DNA of 64,000 nt from Leptospira sp. WS58.C1. GTDB lineage: Bacteria > Spirochaetota > Leptospiria > Leptospirales > Leptospiraceae. Every line of letters begins with the position of its first letter. Position 1 is the stretch's first letter. Of this stretch, positions 10,690 through 19,673 are shown piece by piece. The translations under genes and the position numbers were made by a program. Below the pieces are notes generated by a model, which worked only from the letters and a program-made list of their open reading frames with translations, did no database searches and had not been told where the DNA came from. Where the stretch lies: assembly GCF_040833995.1 (NCBI RefSeq), contig NZ_CP162137.1:2581001-2645000 (forward strand), read 5' to 3'.

Positions 10690-10706
10690 TTTAATCTGTT
10701 TGTAAC
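10690..10706 (+). promoter_or_regulatory. Weak partial Pho-box-like element
   Basis: TTTAAT at 10690 and TGTAAC at 10701 are 11 bp apart, the same pitch as the four-unit arrays at 11103, 19585, 22255 and 24619. Only two units are recognisable and one is degenerate, so this is a weak candidate. It sits 78 bp upstream of the ATG at 10784. Confidence 0.3.
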
Positions 10707-10783
10707 AGTTCTCTCCTTAATCGAATTGCAGGAGTATCCATACTTTCCATAAGGAGGATAGAGCGAATCGGAAGTATTACATT

Positions 10784-11095
10784 ATGATTACGAGAACTTT
10801 TATTACAATTTCAATTTTTCTAATATGTTTGGGGACCCTTTCTGCGGACACCGTGACCAATATCAAAACCAAAGAAGTGATCGAGAACGTAAAAACCTCT
10901 CAGACGGAACAGGGTGTGATCGTTGAGTTCGAAGACGGCTCCCGTAGAGGTTTTGACAGAACGTCCGTTACTGTAGAAGCCAAACCTGTGGAGTGGAAAC
11001 AAAAGGAACAGGAAAACTATCCTGATAAGGAAAGATATACTGATTACGGGATCCTTGGCGGGTTCGGACTATTGTTCCTTCTTTTACCTTGGTAA
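10784..11095 (+). CDS. Small exported hypothetical protein
   Basis: A 103-residue protein with an N-terminal signal peptide (hydrophobic core then LSADT, cleavage likely after Ser-Ala) and a short C-terminal hydrophobic segment (GILGGFGLLFLLLPW). The central part, with EFEDGSRRGFDRTSVTVEAK, looks like short beta-strands, as in small domains that read a label and re-emit it; no family is recognised. A strong Shine-Dalgarno-like AAGGAGGAT at 10751 is too far (about 25 bp) from the ATG to serve it, while CGGAAG at 10769 fits better. It precedes the Pho-box-like array and the beta-helix lipoprotein. Function unknown. Confidence 0.65.
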   Translation: MITRTFITISIFLICLGTLSADTVTNIKTKEVIENVKTSQTEQGVIVEFEDGSRRGFDRTSVTVEAKPVEWKQKEQENYPDKERYTDYGILGGFGLLFLLLPW

Positions 11096-11102
11096 CCAAG
11101 TT

Positions 11103-11141
11103 TTTAATCCAACTCTAATCCAGACGTAACGTGTACGTAAA
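11103..11141 (+). promoter_or_regulatory. Candidate Pho-box array (four 11-bp-spaced units)
   Basis: Hexamers TTTAAT (11103), TCTAAT (11114), CGTAAC (11125) and CGTAAA (11136) recur at exactly 11 bp. Two are close to the YGTAAY consensus shared with the arrays before exbB, the porin and pstS. The array ends 88 bp before the ATG at 11230, in the position of an activator site for the lipoprotein/TonB-receptor operon. PhoB-type regulators bind head-to-tail repeats at this pitch; the identity of the factor is inferred. Confidence 0.55.
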
Positions 11142-11229
11142 GATAAAGGATTATGTTCTATTGTAGGTTCGAAAACATTTCAGCGCAAATAAGCGAATAT
11201 TCGGATCATTCGAAGGAGATATTTTGTTT

Positions 11230-12462
11230 ATGAAAACAAAAATAAAAAGAGTGCTTAGTGTTTTTTCGGTCTTTGCACTTTCTATAACTTACATCAATTG
11301 CCCACCGGCAAGTAAATCAAATGACTCTGCGGCATTCTTAGCTTTATTGAGCGGCGGTTGCAAATCGGGAAGTATCACAGGTACGGATAACTGGTCCGGA
11401 ACTGTTTCCTTATGCGGAATCGTGACCGTTGAAAACGGAGGCACTCTAAACGTAGCTGCCGGAACCACGGTTAAAGGATTTCCAGGATCATATATCCTAG
11501 TACTCCAAGGTGGAAAAATTTTCGCAGATGGAACAGCGGGTTCCCCAATTGTATTTACATCCGGTTTTGATGTAGGTTCTCGCGCACCTGGGGATTGGGG
11601 TGGTATCGTAATCGTTGGGAATGCTTCCGGCGCAGCTGCGGGGGAAACAGAAGGTGTAAATCCACAACCATACGGACTAACTACTGCTGCCGCAACTGAA
11701 ACTGATAATTCCGGAATATTAAACTACGTACGGATCGAATTTGCAGGTAACGAAGTTTCAACAAACGATGAACTAAACGGTCTCTCCATGTATGGAGTTG
11801 GAAGTGGAACTACTATTTCATACGTTCAAATTCATAGAGGTTTAGATGATGGAATAGAAGCTTGGGGTGGAAGCGTGAATATGGATCATATTCTTGTTAC
11901 TGGTACCATGGATGACGACTTGGACTTAGACGAAGCCTACGGCGGAACTGTTACCGAGTTCATCTCCCATAAATACCCATCCGCTTGCGGAGGAGTCTAT
12001 TCCGCCGATCCTCGAAATTTTGAGATGGATGGATTTGCCTCAAATGGAGCCGCACCTGTAGCCGGCTATCGTGACGATTCATTTAGCGCGACTATCACTA
12101 ACTTTACCCTCGTAGGTATACCGGATGTCGTTTCCGGCTCCCAAATTGCAAGATTCAGAGAAGGCTTCCAAGGAAATCTTTCTAACGGTGTAATGGTACA
12201 AAGATCCTCCGGTAACGGTCAGGTTTCCGCTAATGGCGGCGGCGGTCCTGCGACTACTGTAGGCTTCACCAATGTTTTTGCTACGACAGCTTTTTCTTCC
12301 GTTACAGCCGATGCGGATGCAACAATCACAACCACCGGCGAAGACTCCAGTTGTGAATTCTCAACAGTACCGAACTACACATTATTGAATGCTTCCGTTA
12401 ATGGTGGAAACGGTTCAGACGGACAATGGTATAACGGTTGGACCTATTATAGAGCCAATTAA
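11230..12462 (+). CDS. Beta-helix-like surface lipoprotein
   Basis: A 410-residue lipoprotein. The signal ends in a lipobox-like ITYINC (Cys about residue 20). The rest is Gly/Thr/Asn-rich with short strands (for example NGGTLNVAAGTTVKG, GDWGGIVIVGNASG, NYVRIEFAG, SMYGVGSGTTISYVQIH) typical of right-handed parallel beta-helices; relatives are found beside TonB-dependent receptors in several phyla. An acidic DDDLDLDEAYGG segment could bind cations. The ATG at 11230 with GAAGGAGAT at a good distance is preferred to a TTG two codons earlier. A terminator follows it, then a small lipoprotein gene and the TonB receptor gene. A role in capturing or cleaving the receptor's ligand is inference. Confidence 0.75.
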   Translation: MKTKIKRVLSVFSVFALSITYINCPPASKSNDSAAFLALLSGGCKSGSITGTDNWSGTVSLCGIVTVENGGTLNVAAGTTVKGFPGSYILVLQGGKIFADGTAGSPIVFTSGFDVGSRAPGDWGGIVIVGNASGAAAGETEGVNPQPYGLTTAAATETDNSGILNYVRIEFAGNEVSTNDELNGLSMYGVGSGTTISYVQIHRGLDDGIEAWGGSVNMDHILVTGTMDDDLDLDEAYGGTVTEFISHKYPSACGGVYSADPRNFEMDGFASNGAAPVAGYRDDSFSATITNFTLVGIPDVVSGSQIARFREGFQGNLSNGVMVQRSSGNGQVSANGGGGPATTVGFTNVFATTAFSSVTADADATITTTGEDSSCEFSTVPNYTLLNASVNGGNGSDGQWYNGWTYYRAN

Positions 12463-12476
12463 TTTCGAATAACTAA

Positions 12477-12506
12477 AAAATCGGTCCCGAGGTCGGGACC
12501 GATTTT
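12477..12506 (+). terminator. Strong hairpin terminator or attenuator
   Basis: A perfect 14-bp inverted repeat (arms 12477-12490 and 12493-12506) of the form AAAATCGGTCCCGA has only two bases between the arms and ends in TTTT. It lies 15 bp after the beta-helix lipoprotein stop and directly before the next gene, so it probably reduces expression of the downstream lipoprotein and receptor relative to the surface lipoprotein. Confidence 0.8.
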
Positions 12507-12515
12507 ACCGAAAGA

Positions 12516-13133
12516 ATGAAACAAAAAAATATCTCAGGAACATTTTTACTCTTTGCCCTTTTCTCCTTCTCATTCTCTTCCTTTTGTGGGAAAAATTTGG
12601 ACAGCTACAAAGAAGATGTTCTCTCTACATACTCCAATCAACCCGAAGAGAAAAGAAAATATATAGCTCGTTTATTAGCCGAAGTCAAAGCAGAATACAC
12701 TCTAAATCATTCTGCCGCAAATCCTGAAGACGCTGTTCGCACTTTTTTAAATGATATTTTAACTTCAAAAACAGAATTTCCAGCCTCGATCTGCACTGCT
12801 CACGAAATAGAAAATATACTTATGCCCAATATCCTATTGGAAAGATACGGGATGGTGTATATGAAGCCCCAGGAAAGGGAGAATTTTTTTCACCTTAGAC
12901 AATCGATGGGGATTGCCAGAATTCGCTCCCGATTTAAGGAACCGATTTCATTACAAACACCGGATACCTCTGTCCAAATACGGACCAAAGAATCTCGTAA
13001 ACACAACGCGATCGAAATGATCTCCGTGGAAGAAGTCAAAATTTCCACATCAGGGAAGATCATTTCCTTAGAAGAAATCAAATCCATATTATCTACAGGT
13101 GGAAGATACAAAGTTTGTATCGTCGCTCCATGA
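12516..13133 (+). CDS. Lipoprotein of unknown function
   Basis: A 205-residue protein with a hydrophobic signal ending in SFSSFC (Cys about residue 24), followed by charged, mostly helical sequence. Conserved-looking elements include EEKRKYIARLLAEVKAEY and a C-terminal SVEEVKISTSGKIISLEEIKS. No family is recognised. Its stop codon overlaps the region of the TonB receptor start, so the two are likely co-translated. The position between the beta-helix lipoprotein and the receptor suggests an accessory role at the outer membrane, but nothing in the sequence shows what it does. Confidence 0.7.
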   Translation: MKQKNISGTFLLFALFSFSFSSFCGKNLDSYKEDVLSTYSNQPEEKRKYIARLLAEVKAEYTLNHSAANPEDAVRTFLNDILTSKTEFPASICTAHEIENILMPNILLERYGMVYMKPQERENFFHLRQSMGIARIRSRFKEPISLQTPDTSVQIRTKESRKHNAIEMISVEEVKISTSGKIISLEEIKSILSTGGRYKVCIVAP

Positions 13134-13162
13134 CAAAAAATAATCCAGGGAAAACACATCAG

Positions 13163-16117
13163 ATGAAAAAATACTTAGCCATTCTCTCGCTGTTTTTAAC
13201 AACGACGGTCTTGCAAGCTCAGGCTACGGGGCGTTTAATAGGAACCGTCATAGACGCAGATTCGGGAGATGCTCTTAATTTGACTGCAGTCATCGTTCGA
13301 TCCGCAGGTAAAGCGATGCGTACGGATTTTGACGGAAAATTCAATATGGATCTTCCCCCGGGACAGCATAAGGTGGAATTCAAATATTCCGGATATGATC
13401 CTGTAGTCCGAGATGTTACGATCCAAGCAGGCAAAACGGTAAACTTAAATGTTACCTTAGGCGCAAAAACTTTGGATACTGTAAATGTGCAAGGGAGAGG
13501 GTTGAATAAATCAGAGTCTGCTCTATTGCAATTGCAGAAAAAATCCGGGACTGTGTCCGATGGGATCTCGGAAGAAGCGATTAAAAAAAGTCCGGATTCC
13601 TCCGCAGGGGATGTTCTTAGAAGGGTTACCGGAATTACACTTGTGGGCGGAAAATTCGTTTTTGTAAGGGGTTTAGGTGAAAGATACTCGACTACCGTGT
13701 TAAACGATTCCGTGGTTCCTTCGACTGAACCGGATAAAAGGGTGATCCCTTTGGATTTATTTCCAGCGAGTGTCATCAAAAACATTCGTATCATCAAAAC
13801 TTTCGCACCTGAAGATTCCGGAGAATTTTCAGGAGGTATAGTAAAAATTGAGACAAAAGACTACCCGGATAAAATGGAAGCAAGTATGGGTTTCGGCTTA
13901 GGTTATAATAGTATTACTACAGGCCGTCCCTTCCAGACTTTTGAAGGTGGTGGGGCTGCGAACATTTTGGGGATGACAGGTAGTAACCAAAAGCTCCCTG
14001 GAGTTGTAAGCGCCCTTCCGGACGCTATTCCTTTTGCACCGAGTAGCAATTTATCGCAACAAACCGTTAGTACTATGGCTGTTTCAGGTTTTTCTAATGA
14101 ATGGTCTTCTAAAGAAATCACCGCTCCTTGGGATAAATCATTTAATTTTTCATTCGGTAATACATATAAATTAAACCAAAGTGGAGACATGAGGATCGGA
14201 GTTTTAGTCGGATCTACTTATTCCAGAAACTTTCGGTACCGTCAAAGTGTGGAAGGCAGATTCCAAGCTCAAAATGCTGTAAGTCCTCTTTTAACGGATT
14301 TTACCTCCTTAGCGGTGCTGAAACGAGAAGATGTCCAGACCTGGAACGAAGAAGTAAATTTCGGAAATAACGCGAATGTCACCTTTCAGTTAAAGGAAGG
14401 TCAACAGATCTATTACAAATTACTCTATACAATCCAGTCGGATAAGATAGTTAGAAATGCCACCGGAGCTAACGGAGTGGATAATTTCAACTATATCAGC
14501 CAATCCTTGGAATGGACTAGCAGAACGTTAATCAACCAAACCGTAGGTGGAACTCATGCATGGACTCCGTTCGGAGATAGACCTCATAAATTCGAATGGC
14601 ATGGAAACTTTGCCAGAGCAGATAGAGACCAACCGGATTTACGAAATCAACTTTGGTTAAGTACTAATAGTATTCCGAGAAGGGCCGGAAACCCGGATGG
14701 ACAACGATACTTTTCGAATACAATCGACGATGTTGCTTCCTTAAACGCGAAATATACGATTCCTTTCAAACAATGGGACGGTTTACAGTCCAAATTTAAG
14801 TTTGGAGGAATGGCTTTGGATCGGACTAAAACTTTCCGATTTAGGGAATTTCAGGAAAATTTAGCCGTCGCACCAAGTGCGATCGACTTTTATCCGGTAC
14901 CAGGAGAGATCACTTTCAACCCAATTACCTTACTGAACGGAGATAGACAGTTTAGAGAAAGGTTCGGAGATAATAATGCGTACAATGCCGGACAAAAATT
15001 ACATGCTTATTTTGCTCAATTGGAAATGCCTATCGCATCCAAGCTAAACTTTTTAGGTGGAGCTAGATATGAAGATAGTAGTCAGTCGGTTGCAACGTTT
15101 GCTTTAAAAGATTCTTATCTGTATGAAACTTCTCTTTCTCAAATTTACGGAAGCGGCTGTAGTATAAAAAACAGCGTAATCCGAGAATACTCTATTGCGA
15201 ACGGGATCTGCCAGGCGGATAATAACGGGATAGGAAATCTAAGAACAAGGGACCTTCTTCCTTCTGCAAACCTAACCTGGGAATTTAAAGAAGATATGAA
15301 CTTGCGACTTGGGTATTCCGAAACGGTAACCAGACCGGATCTTCGGGAATTATCCCCCTTCTTTTTTACTCCGTATTTCGGTGCGGACCGAGTGCAAGGA
15401 AATTCAAACCTAAATCGTACCTACATACATAACTACGACCTGAGATACGAATGGTATATGACCGCAACCGATTATATCGGAGCGGCAATTTTCAAAAAGA
15501 GAATGTCTGATCCTATCGAGCAAATCGGTATCCCTGTAGCAGGACAACCGCAGGTTCGATATACCTATGCAAACGCAAAGCAAGGAGATATCGAAGGGAT
15601 CGAGTTAGATTATAGAAAAGATTTCTGGAATCATTTCCGGATCGAAGGAAATCTATTCTTCATTAAATCAAAGGTAACCGTTCTAAACGAATCCGAATAC
15701 TACGCGGCAAGACTCGGATATGTATCCATTTATTCCGAACTTTTTGGACTTGCTCCTACGGATATTAAAAGATCCCTGCAAGGACAATCTGAAAGAGTAT
15801 TCAATCTTAAGTTTACCTACTTTCCGGATAAGGAAAAACACCATAGTCTCGGATTATACTATAATTATTTCTCGGAAAGGATAGTCGTCGTCGGCGGAAA
15901 CGGTTTGCCAAACGCTATTCATCAGCCCGCTGGCGTTTTGGATTTTATCTACGGATGGCAAAAAGGAGAACATCTAGATCTAAAATTTGCGGTCCGGAAT
16001 ATTACCAACACTATGTTCAAAGCGACTCAAGTGGATAACGTATACGGGGTAGAACAAACCTATTTCAAATATAGGGAAGGTATCTCTATCTCGATTTCCG
16101 CAAGTTATAAAATGTAA
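13163..16117 (+). CDS. TonB-dependent outer-membrane receptor with CarboxypepD_reg-like N-terminus
   Basis: A large (984-residue) outer-membrane receptor for energised uptake. After the signal peptide ([11 protein letters not shown] to LQAQA) comes a carboxypeptidase-regulatory-like domain (about residues 25-95), then TLDTVNVQG resembling a TonB box, then a plug domain with [23 protein letters not shown] and [10 protein letters not shown]. The C-terminal two thirds are alternating strands of a 22-strand barrel ending in an aromatic-poor SISASYKM. The ATG at 13163 is chosen because it opens directly into a standard signal; upstream in-frame starts at 13115 and 13130 overlap the preceding gene. 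Its ligand is unknown; clustering with ExbB/TonB, a phosphate-type porin and Pst suggests a phosphorus compound. Confidence 0.9.
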   Translation: MKKYLAILSLFLTTTVLQAQATGRLIGTVIDADSGDALNLTAVIVRSAGKAMRTDFDGKFNMDLPPGQHKVEFKYSGYDPVVRDVTIQAGKTVNLNVTLGAKTLDTVNVQGRGLNKSESALLQLQKKSGTVSDGISEEAIKKSPDSSAGDVLRRVTGITLVGGKFVFVRGLGERYSTTVLNDSVVPSTEPDKRVIPLDLFPASVIKNIRIIKTFAPEDSGEFSGGIVKIETKDYPDKMEASMGFGLGYNSITTGRPFQTFEGGGAANILGMTGSNQKLPGVVSALPDAIPFAPSSNLSQQTVSTMAVSGFSNEWSSKEITAPWDKSFNFSFGNTYKLNQSGDMRIGVLVGSTYSRNFRYRQSVEGRFQAQNAVSPLLTDFTSLAVLKREDVQTWNEEVNFGNNANVTFQLKEGQQIYYKLLYTIQSDKIVRNATGANGVDNFNYISQSLEWTSRTLINQTVGGTHAWTPFGDRPHKFEWHGNFARADRDQPDLRNQLWLSTNSIPRRAGNPDGQRYFSNTIDDVASLNAKYTIPFKQWDGLQSKFKFGGMALDRTKTFRFREFQENLAVAPSAIDFYPVPGEITFNPITLLNGDRQFRERFGDNNAYNAGQKLHAYFAQLEMPIASKLNFLGGARYEDSSQSVATFALKDSYLYETSLSQIYGSGCSIKNSVIREYSIANGICQADNNGIGNLRTRDLLPSANLTWEFKEDMNLRLGYSETVTRPDLRELSPFFFTPYFGADRVQGNSNLNRTYIHNYDLRYEWYMTATDYIGAAIFKKRMSDPIEQIGIPVAGQPQVRYTYANAKQGDIEGIELDYRKDFWNHFRIEGNLFFIKSKVTVLNESEYYAARLGYVSIYSELFGLAPTDIKRSLQGQSERVFNLKFTYFPDKEKHHSLGLYYNYFSERIVVVGGNGLPNAIHQPAGVLDFIYGWQKGEHLDLKFAVRNITNTMFKATQVDNVYGVEQTYFKYREGISISISASYKM

Positions 16118-16136
16118 TTCGGATTCTTCTCCGACT

Positions 16137-16170
16137 AAAAAGCCCTGCTATAGTTGCAGGGCTTTTTTTT
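16137..16170 (+). terminator. Rho-independent terminator of the TonB-receptor operon
   Basis: Eight-base arms AGCCCTGC (16141-16148) and GCAGGGCT (16156-16163), extendable by A-T pairs, with a 7-base loop and a run of seven to eight T. It lies 20 bp beyond the receptor stop codon. Confidence 0.9.
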
Positions 16171-16279
16171 GAAATTAGTTTGAATACTCTCTTCGGTTAG
16201 CAAGGAGACAATTTCTTAGAACTGGTCTACATGTGAAACTTTTATGGGGGCATGGAATTCCCCAAAATGCTAATCAAGT

Positions 16280-16669
16280 TCACTTGGAATGATTACCGAT
16301 ACGTCTCTGCAATTCCGTTGGATCAAAAAATGCCTTTCTTTCCAAAGCTTTTCCATTAGCTAACAAAAACCGATCAATGTTATCCCAAGCGAATGATTCA
16401 CCCGCGATGGTCGCCATGAAAGTCATCTCTATGAATAATATATCGTCTCTAAATGCATAACGATGTATAGTTGCGTGCAGGTCAGGCATCTCTTGGAATG
16501 TTTTTTCAAACAACATGAGCGCACGCCTCAACCCGCGCACTGTTGGTGTTCCTGGTGCAATCAATTTGATATTTTCTGCAAATAGGGAACGCAATAATTC
16601 AAACCGGCTTTGAGGCGCCGCCCAAAACCGAATAAAATTTTCCAACCATTCTTTTTCCAGGGTATTCAT
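16280..16669 (-). CDS. SnoaL/NTF2-like protein
   Basis: About 129 residues from the ATG at 16669, which has GAGG about six bases upstream. A longer reading from a GTG at 16705 runs through a palindromic site and is less likely. Composition and order (LEKEWLENFIRFWAAPQ, LFAENIKLIAPGTPTVRGLRRAL, DLHATIHRYAFRDDILFIEMTF, ERKAFFDP) match the cone-like NTF2/SnoaL fold, used by small isomerases, cyclases and ligand carriers. It lies on the opposite strand to the surrounding phosphate genes and has no partner, so it looks like an insertion between them. No catalytic residue can be assigned. Confidence 0.75.
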   Translation of the reverse strand: MNTLEKEWLENFIRFWAAPQSRFELLRSLFAENIKLIAPGTPTVRGLRRALMLFEKTFQEMPDLHATIHRYAFRDDILFIEMTFMATIAGESFAWDNIDRFLLANGKALERKAFFDPTELQRRIGNHSK

Positions 16670-16690
16670 ATAGCCTCGAACACTCCAATA

Positions 16691-16704
16691 TGTGTATATA
16701 CACA
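16691..16704. promoter_or_regulatory. Perfect 14-bp palindrome before the NTF2-like gene
   Basis: TGTGTATATACACA is a perfect palindrome 21 bp upstream of the preferred ATG at 16669. Its placement fits an operator or core-promoter site for a dimeric repressor; no regulator gene is adjacent. Confidence 0.45.
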
Positions 16705-16705
16705 C

Positions 16706-17422
16706 TTTTATTCTACACTCAGATAGTCAACAAAAAATACACATTTCTTAAATCCTTAGTATTCTTAATAGTATGGAGAAACGCATTCATTCCACCCAGG
16801 ATTGTAATCCCAAATGTGGCCCTCCCCCTTTAGACCTGAGAGCTGCGAGACTCTTCTAATTGATTTTACTGCCGTCCGGGATTAGAAAATTAGTTCCTTT
16901 ATAAGAGTTTCAGCAAAACTCCTGCCTTGTTTCGGCCGATTATCCTTTCTTAAATGTATAAAATGAATGAATTATACTTCTCTTACATAAGCAACAAAAA
17001 CATCTAAAGTAAAGAACATGAAGTATTAACACCAAAATTGTAAGTAAATAAAAGCCATCTGATGTAAATACTAACTTTAAAGAAAAAATCCCGTATCACA
17101 AAAAACTAATTTTGAATCGGAACCATCCAAGCTTCATTCTATTTGAACTACAGCAAACACTGACTGTTCTCGCTTGGCGGTTTTTGCACATGTTTTCCCA
17201 AACAGAAGCAGGCTCCACACATCAGCCGCTCACCATAGTCCAAATTTTAAAATCACTACTCCATCATAATTCACGACTGAAATAATTCTCTTACAATTCA
17301 CTTATCTCTCTCGATTAATAAAAAATAACGAGATGAATAAATAAGTTCGTCTTTTTTAAATTAATTTCCACTTCATTAAAAATTTCTTTCCATTCGAAAT
17401 TTTTCATCTCAGATCGCTACAC
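16706..17422. other. Long A+T-rich intergenic region, no gene recognised
   Basis: About 717 bp with no convincing reading frame on either strand. The DNA is A+T-rich with short homopolymer tracts, particularly from 16960 to 17400. No tRNA, IS end or strong hairpin was seen. It probably carries the promoters for the divergent NTF2-like and GH5 genes and may be a remnant of an insertion. Confidence 0.5.
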
Positions 17423-19495
17423 ATGACTCCTAAGCTCTATATGAAAATACTAATGGCATTGATGATTGTTTGTTTCTCTTCTTGTGGGAACGTAGGCTCA
17501 GGCAATATCGATAATTCCGTTTTTTCTTTGTTAAACATATCCGAATCGGAAGGACAAACAAACAAATACGAAGTAAATGCCGCAACAGACTCCGCAACCG
17601 TTTCTCACTCTCTGGATTATATAGGTTCCGAATCCGATCGGAAAATTCTACTGGGAACAAAATCTTATTCCGGGTCAACGGATCGGATCTTCGTGGATGG
17701 TTTAGGAAGGGAAACGTATTTCAGAGGGTTTAATTTAGCTGGGAATACGAAACTTCTTTCCGATGGATTTAAGCCATTTCGAAATACTGCGGATGCGGAG
17801 AATGCTTTCTCTCTTCTTGGTCAATCTGCAGGCTCCAATATGGTTCGATATTTAATCGCTTGGGAAGGAGTCCATCCTTCCGTGGATACGATCGACTATG
17901 CATATCTGGATGCTGTCATCCTTCAACTTAAAGCGGCCGCAGCGCGCAGAATGTACATCTTATTGGATTATCACCAGGACTTATTCTCCAGATATTTATT
18001 TAATAAAGGTTCTTGGTATACCGGAAACGGAGCTCCTGCGTGGATAATTTCAGGCGGATCTTACCCTCAGGAATCCTGCGGGATCTGTTTTATTTGGGGC
18101 CAAAATCTTTTTACCAACGAAGCGGTCCGCCGAGGATTCCGTAATTTTTGGAATAACGCCCCGATCTCGGTTCCCAATGGTACTAGGAACATGCAAACGG
18201 AATATATCTGGCAGATCGGAAAAGTTTTATCCTATATTAAAAATAACTTATCTAGTCAAGAGTTCGATTATGTTCTCGGACTGGATCCATTCAACGAACC
18301 GGCAGACGGAGGTATGGAAGGCCTTTCGCCCGCTCAATGGGACAACCAAAAACTTTGGCCTTTCTATTATAAGGTAAGACAATCCTTGGACCAAAACGGT
18401 TGGGAAAACAAATGGGTGTACGCGGAGCCGATGGTATTTTGGAATACCAACTTCGGCGGAATTGCGACAGGCGGAGGTTATTTGACTTCTAAACCTGGCC
18501 AAGGTTTTGTTTTTAATTCTCACTTTTACGATGCAGGTAGATTGAGTTTGGATCTAACGGGGATCGACAATGGAACTTATTTCAAAGCATTGGATGAGAT
18601 AAGAAAAGAAGCTAGATTTTTGGATATTCCCGTTTTCTTAAGCGAGTTCGGAATGAAATTGAAAGGAGTAGGAGCTCAGGACACTGCACGTTTAATCAGC
18701 GGAGTCTACCAAGCCATGGAAATCTCCGACCAGCAACAGTCTAAGAAAACTCGATTCGCCGATTTCTATAACCCTGTCGTGTCCGGTACGGAATGGCATT
18801 GGGACTATTATTACGATAATCATAAAGAATACATGAATGGTAATACTTCCAAACTTCTGACCGCTAAGGATGCTTGGAACGACGAGGACTTCTCCGTAAT
18901 CGGAAATTATGGAACCAAATCCAATATGGACTATCACGTCCTACAAAGAGGTTATCCAAGAAAGATCCAAGGTTCTCTCATGAGTTTCTATTATAATACG
19001 ATCGGATATGATACATGGAATAATGTCTTTAAATGGGGAGCGGTTCGGACTACAGATACCGGCACAAATCATTTCGGAGATAGAAGATTTATCGTAGTGA
19101 TCTGGACAGGTAAACGTTCCGATGCTCCTACGGAAGTATACATTCCTCCTCATTTTTCCGGTTCCGATCTAGTTCTGATCACCGACAAAGTAATCTATAA
19201 TAAAGGAATTCCCACAAGCCCCCAAAATAGATCCAACGAAGCCGTTTTTTTCCCTGATCCGAGTAGAGTGAACGGTTCCGGAAATATTTTAGCGGTTTGG
19301 GACGATCTGGATGCGGATGAAGATCCGGAGAACTCGGTTCACTTCCTAGTAGCAGTAGATGCGGCAGGAACCAGCTATTCGGATACTCTTCTATCATCCA
19401 TCCAAAACGAGCTCAAAACAAGAGTTTTGGTACAAAAGAAGAGTCCGATCTATATGATCGGAAAAATGACCTACGGAGGTTATCCTTCTAAATAA
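17423..19495 (+). CDS. GH5-family glycoside hydrolase lipoprotein, endoglycoceramidase-like
   Basis: A predicted exported lipoprotein (lipobox-like CFSSC, Cys about residue 21) with a TIM-barrel glycoside hydrolase family 5 domain. Seen motifs: LGLDPFNEPADGG with the acid/base Glu near residue 291, PVFLSEFGMK with the nucleophile Glu near 407, and GTEWHWDYYYDNH with a substrate-site Trp. The FRGFNLAGNTK opening and the C-terminal beta-sandwich are those of the endoglycoceramidase branch of GH5, which releases glycans from glycolipids; cellulase-like activity is the alternative. The start at 17423 is not decisive; an ATG at 17441 also yields a lipoprotein signal. It lacks neighbours of related function. 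Confidence 0.82.
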   Translation: MTPKLYMKILMALMIVCFSSCGNVGSGNIDNSVFSLLNISESEGQTNKYEVNAATDSATVSHSLDYIGSESDRKILLGTKSYSGSTDRIFVDGLGRETYFRGFNLAGNTKLLSDGFKPFRNTADAENAFSLLGQSAGSNMVRYLIAWEGVHPSVDTIDYAYLDAVILQLKAAAARRMYILLDYHQDLFSRYLFNKGSWYTGNGAPAWIISGGSYPQESCGICFIWGQNLFTNEAVRRGFRNFWNNAPISVPNGTRNMQTEYIWQIGKVLSYIKNNLSSQEFDYVLGLDPFNEPADGGMEGLSPAQWDNQKLWPFYYKVRQSLDQNGWENKWVYAEPMVFWNTNFGGIATGGGYLTSKPGQGFVFNSHFYDAGRLSLDLTGIDNGTYFKALDEIRKEARFLDIPVFLSEFGMKLKGVGAQDTARLISGVYQAMEISDQQQSKKTRFADFYNPVVSGTEWHWDYYYDNHKEYMNGNTSKLLTAKDAWNDEDFSVIGNYGTKSNMDYHVLQRGYPRKIQGSLMSFYYNTIGYDTWNNVFKWGAVRTTDTGTNHFGDRRFIVVIWTGKRSDAPTEVYIPPHFSGSDLVLITDKVIYNKGIPTSPQNRSNEAVFFPDPSRVNGSGNILAVWDDLDADEDPENSVHFLVAVDAAGTSYSDTLLSSIQNELKTRVLVQKKSPIYMIGKMTYGGYPSK

Positions 19496-19584
19496 TCGTT
19501 AGAAACGGTCGTATTCCTAATTTTGGTTACAAAACGGAATCAATCAAAACTCCGAAAAATGGAATGCGACCCTTACGCTCCCAA

Positions 19585-19623
19585 ACTAACCAACCCGTAA
19601 CCGCTTCGTAATAAATATGTAAC
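19585..19623 (+). promoter_or_regulatory. Candidate Pho-box array before exbB
   Basis: ACTAAC (19585), CGTAAC (19596), CGTAAT (19607) and TGTAAC (19618) recur at exactly 11 bp; the last three match YGTAAY fully. A TAAAAAT at 19634-19640, about ten bases further on, could be the -10 element. Transcription would then start near 19647, too close to the ATG at 19656 but well placed for the ATG at 19674. This is the cleanest of the four arrays. Confidence 0.6.
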
Positions 19624-19673
19624 TCAAATCTCGTAAAAATGTCTCATTACTTCTTATGGAGCTTCCGAAAGCT

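Noticed and set aside
10751..10759. Strong Shine-Dalgarno sequence AAGGAGGAT suggesting an overlooked gene
   Set aside because: No start codon opens a frame at a suitable distance; it is too far from the ATG at 10784.
13115..13162. N-terminal extension of the TonB receptor
   Set aside because: It overlaps the upstream lipoprotein gene, and a standard signal peptide starts at 13163.
16670..16705. GTG-started extension of the NTF2-like protein
   Set aside because: It is encoded by the palindrome and lacks a ribosome-binding site.
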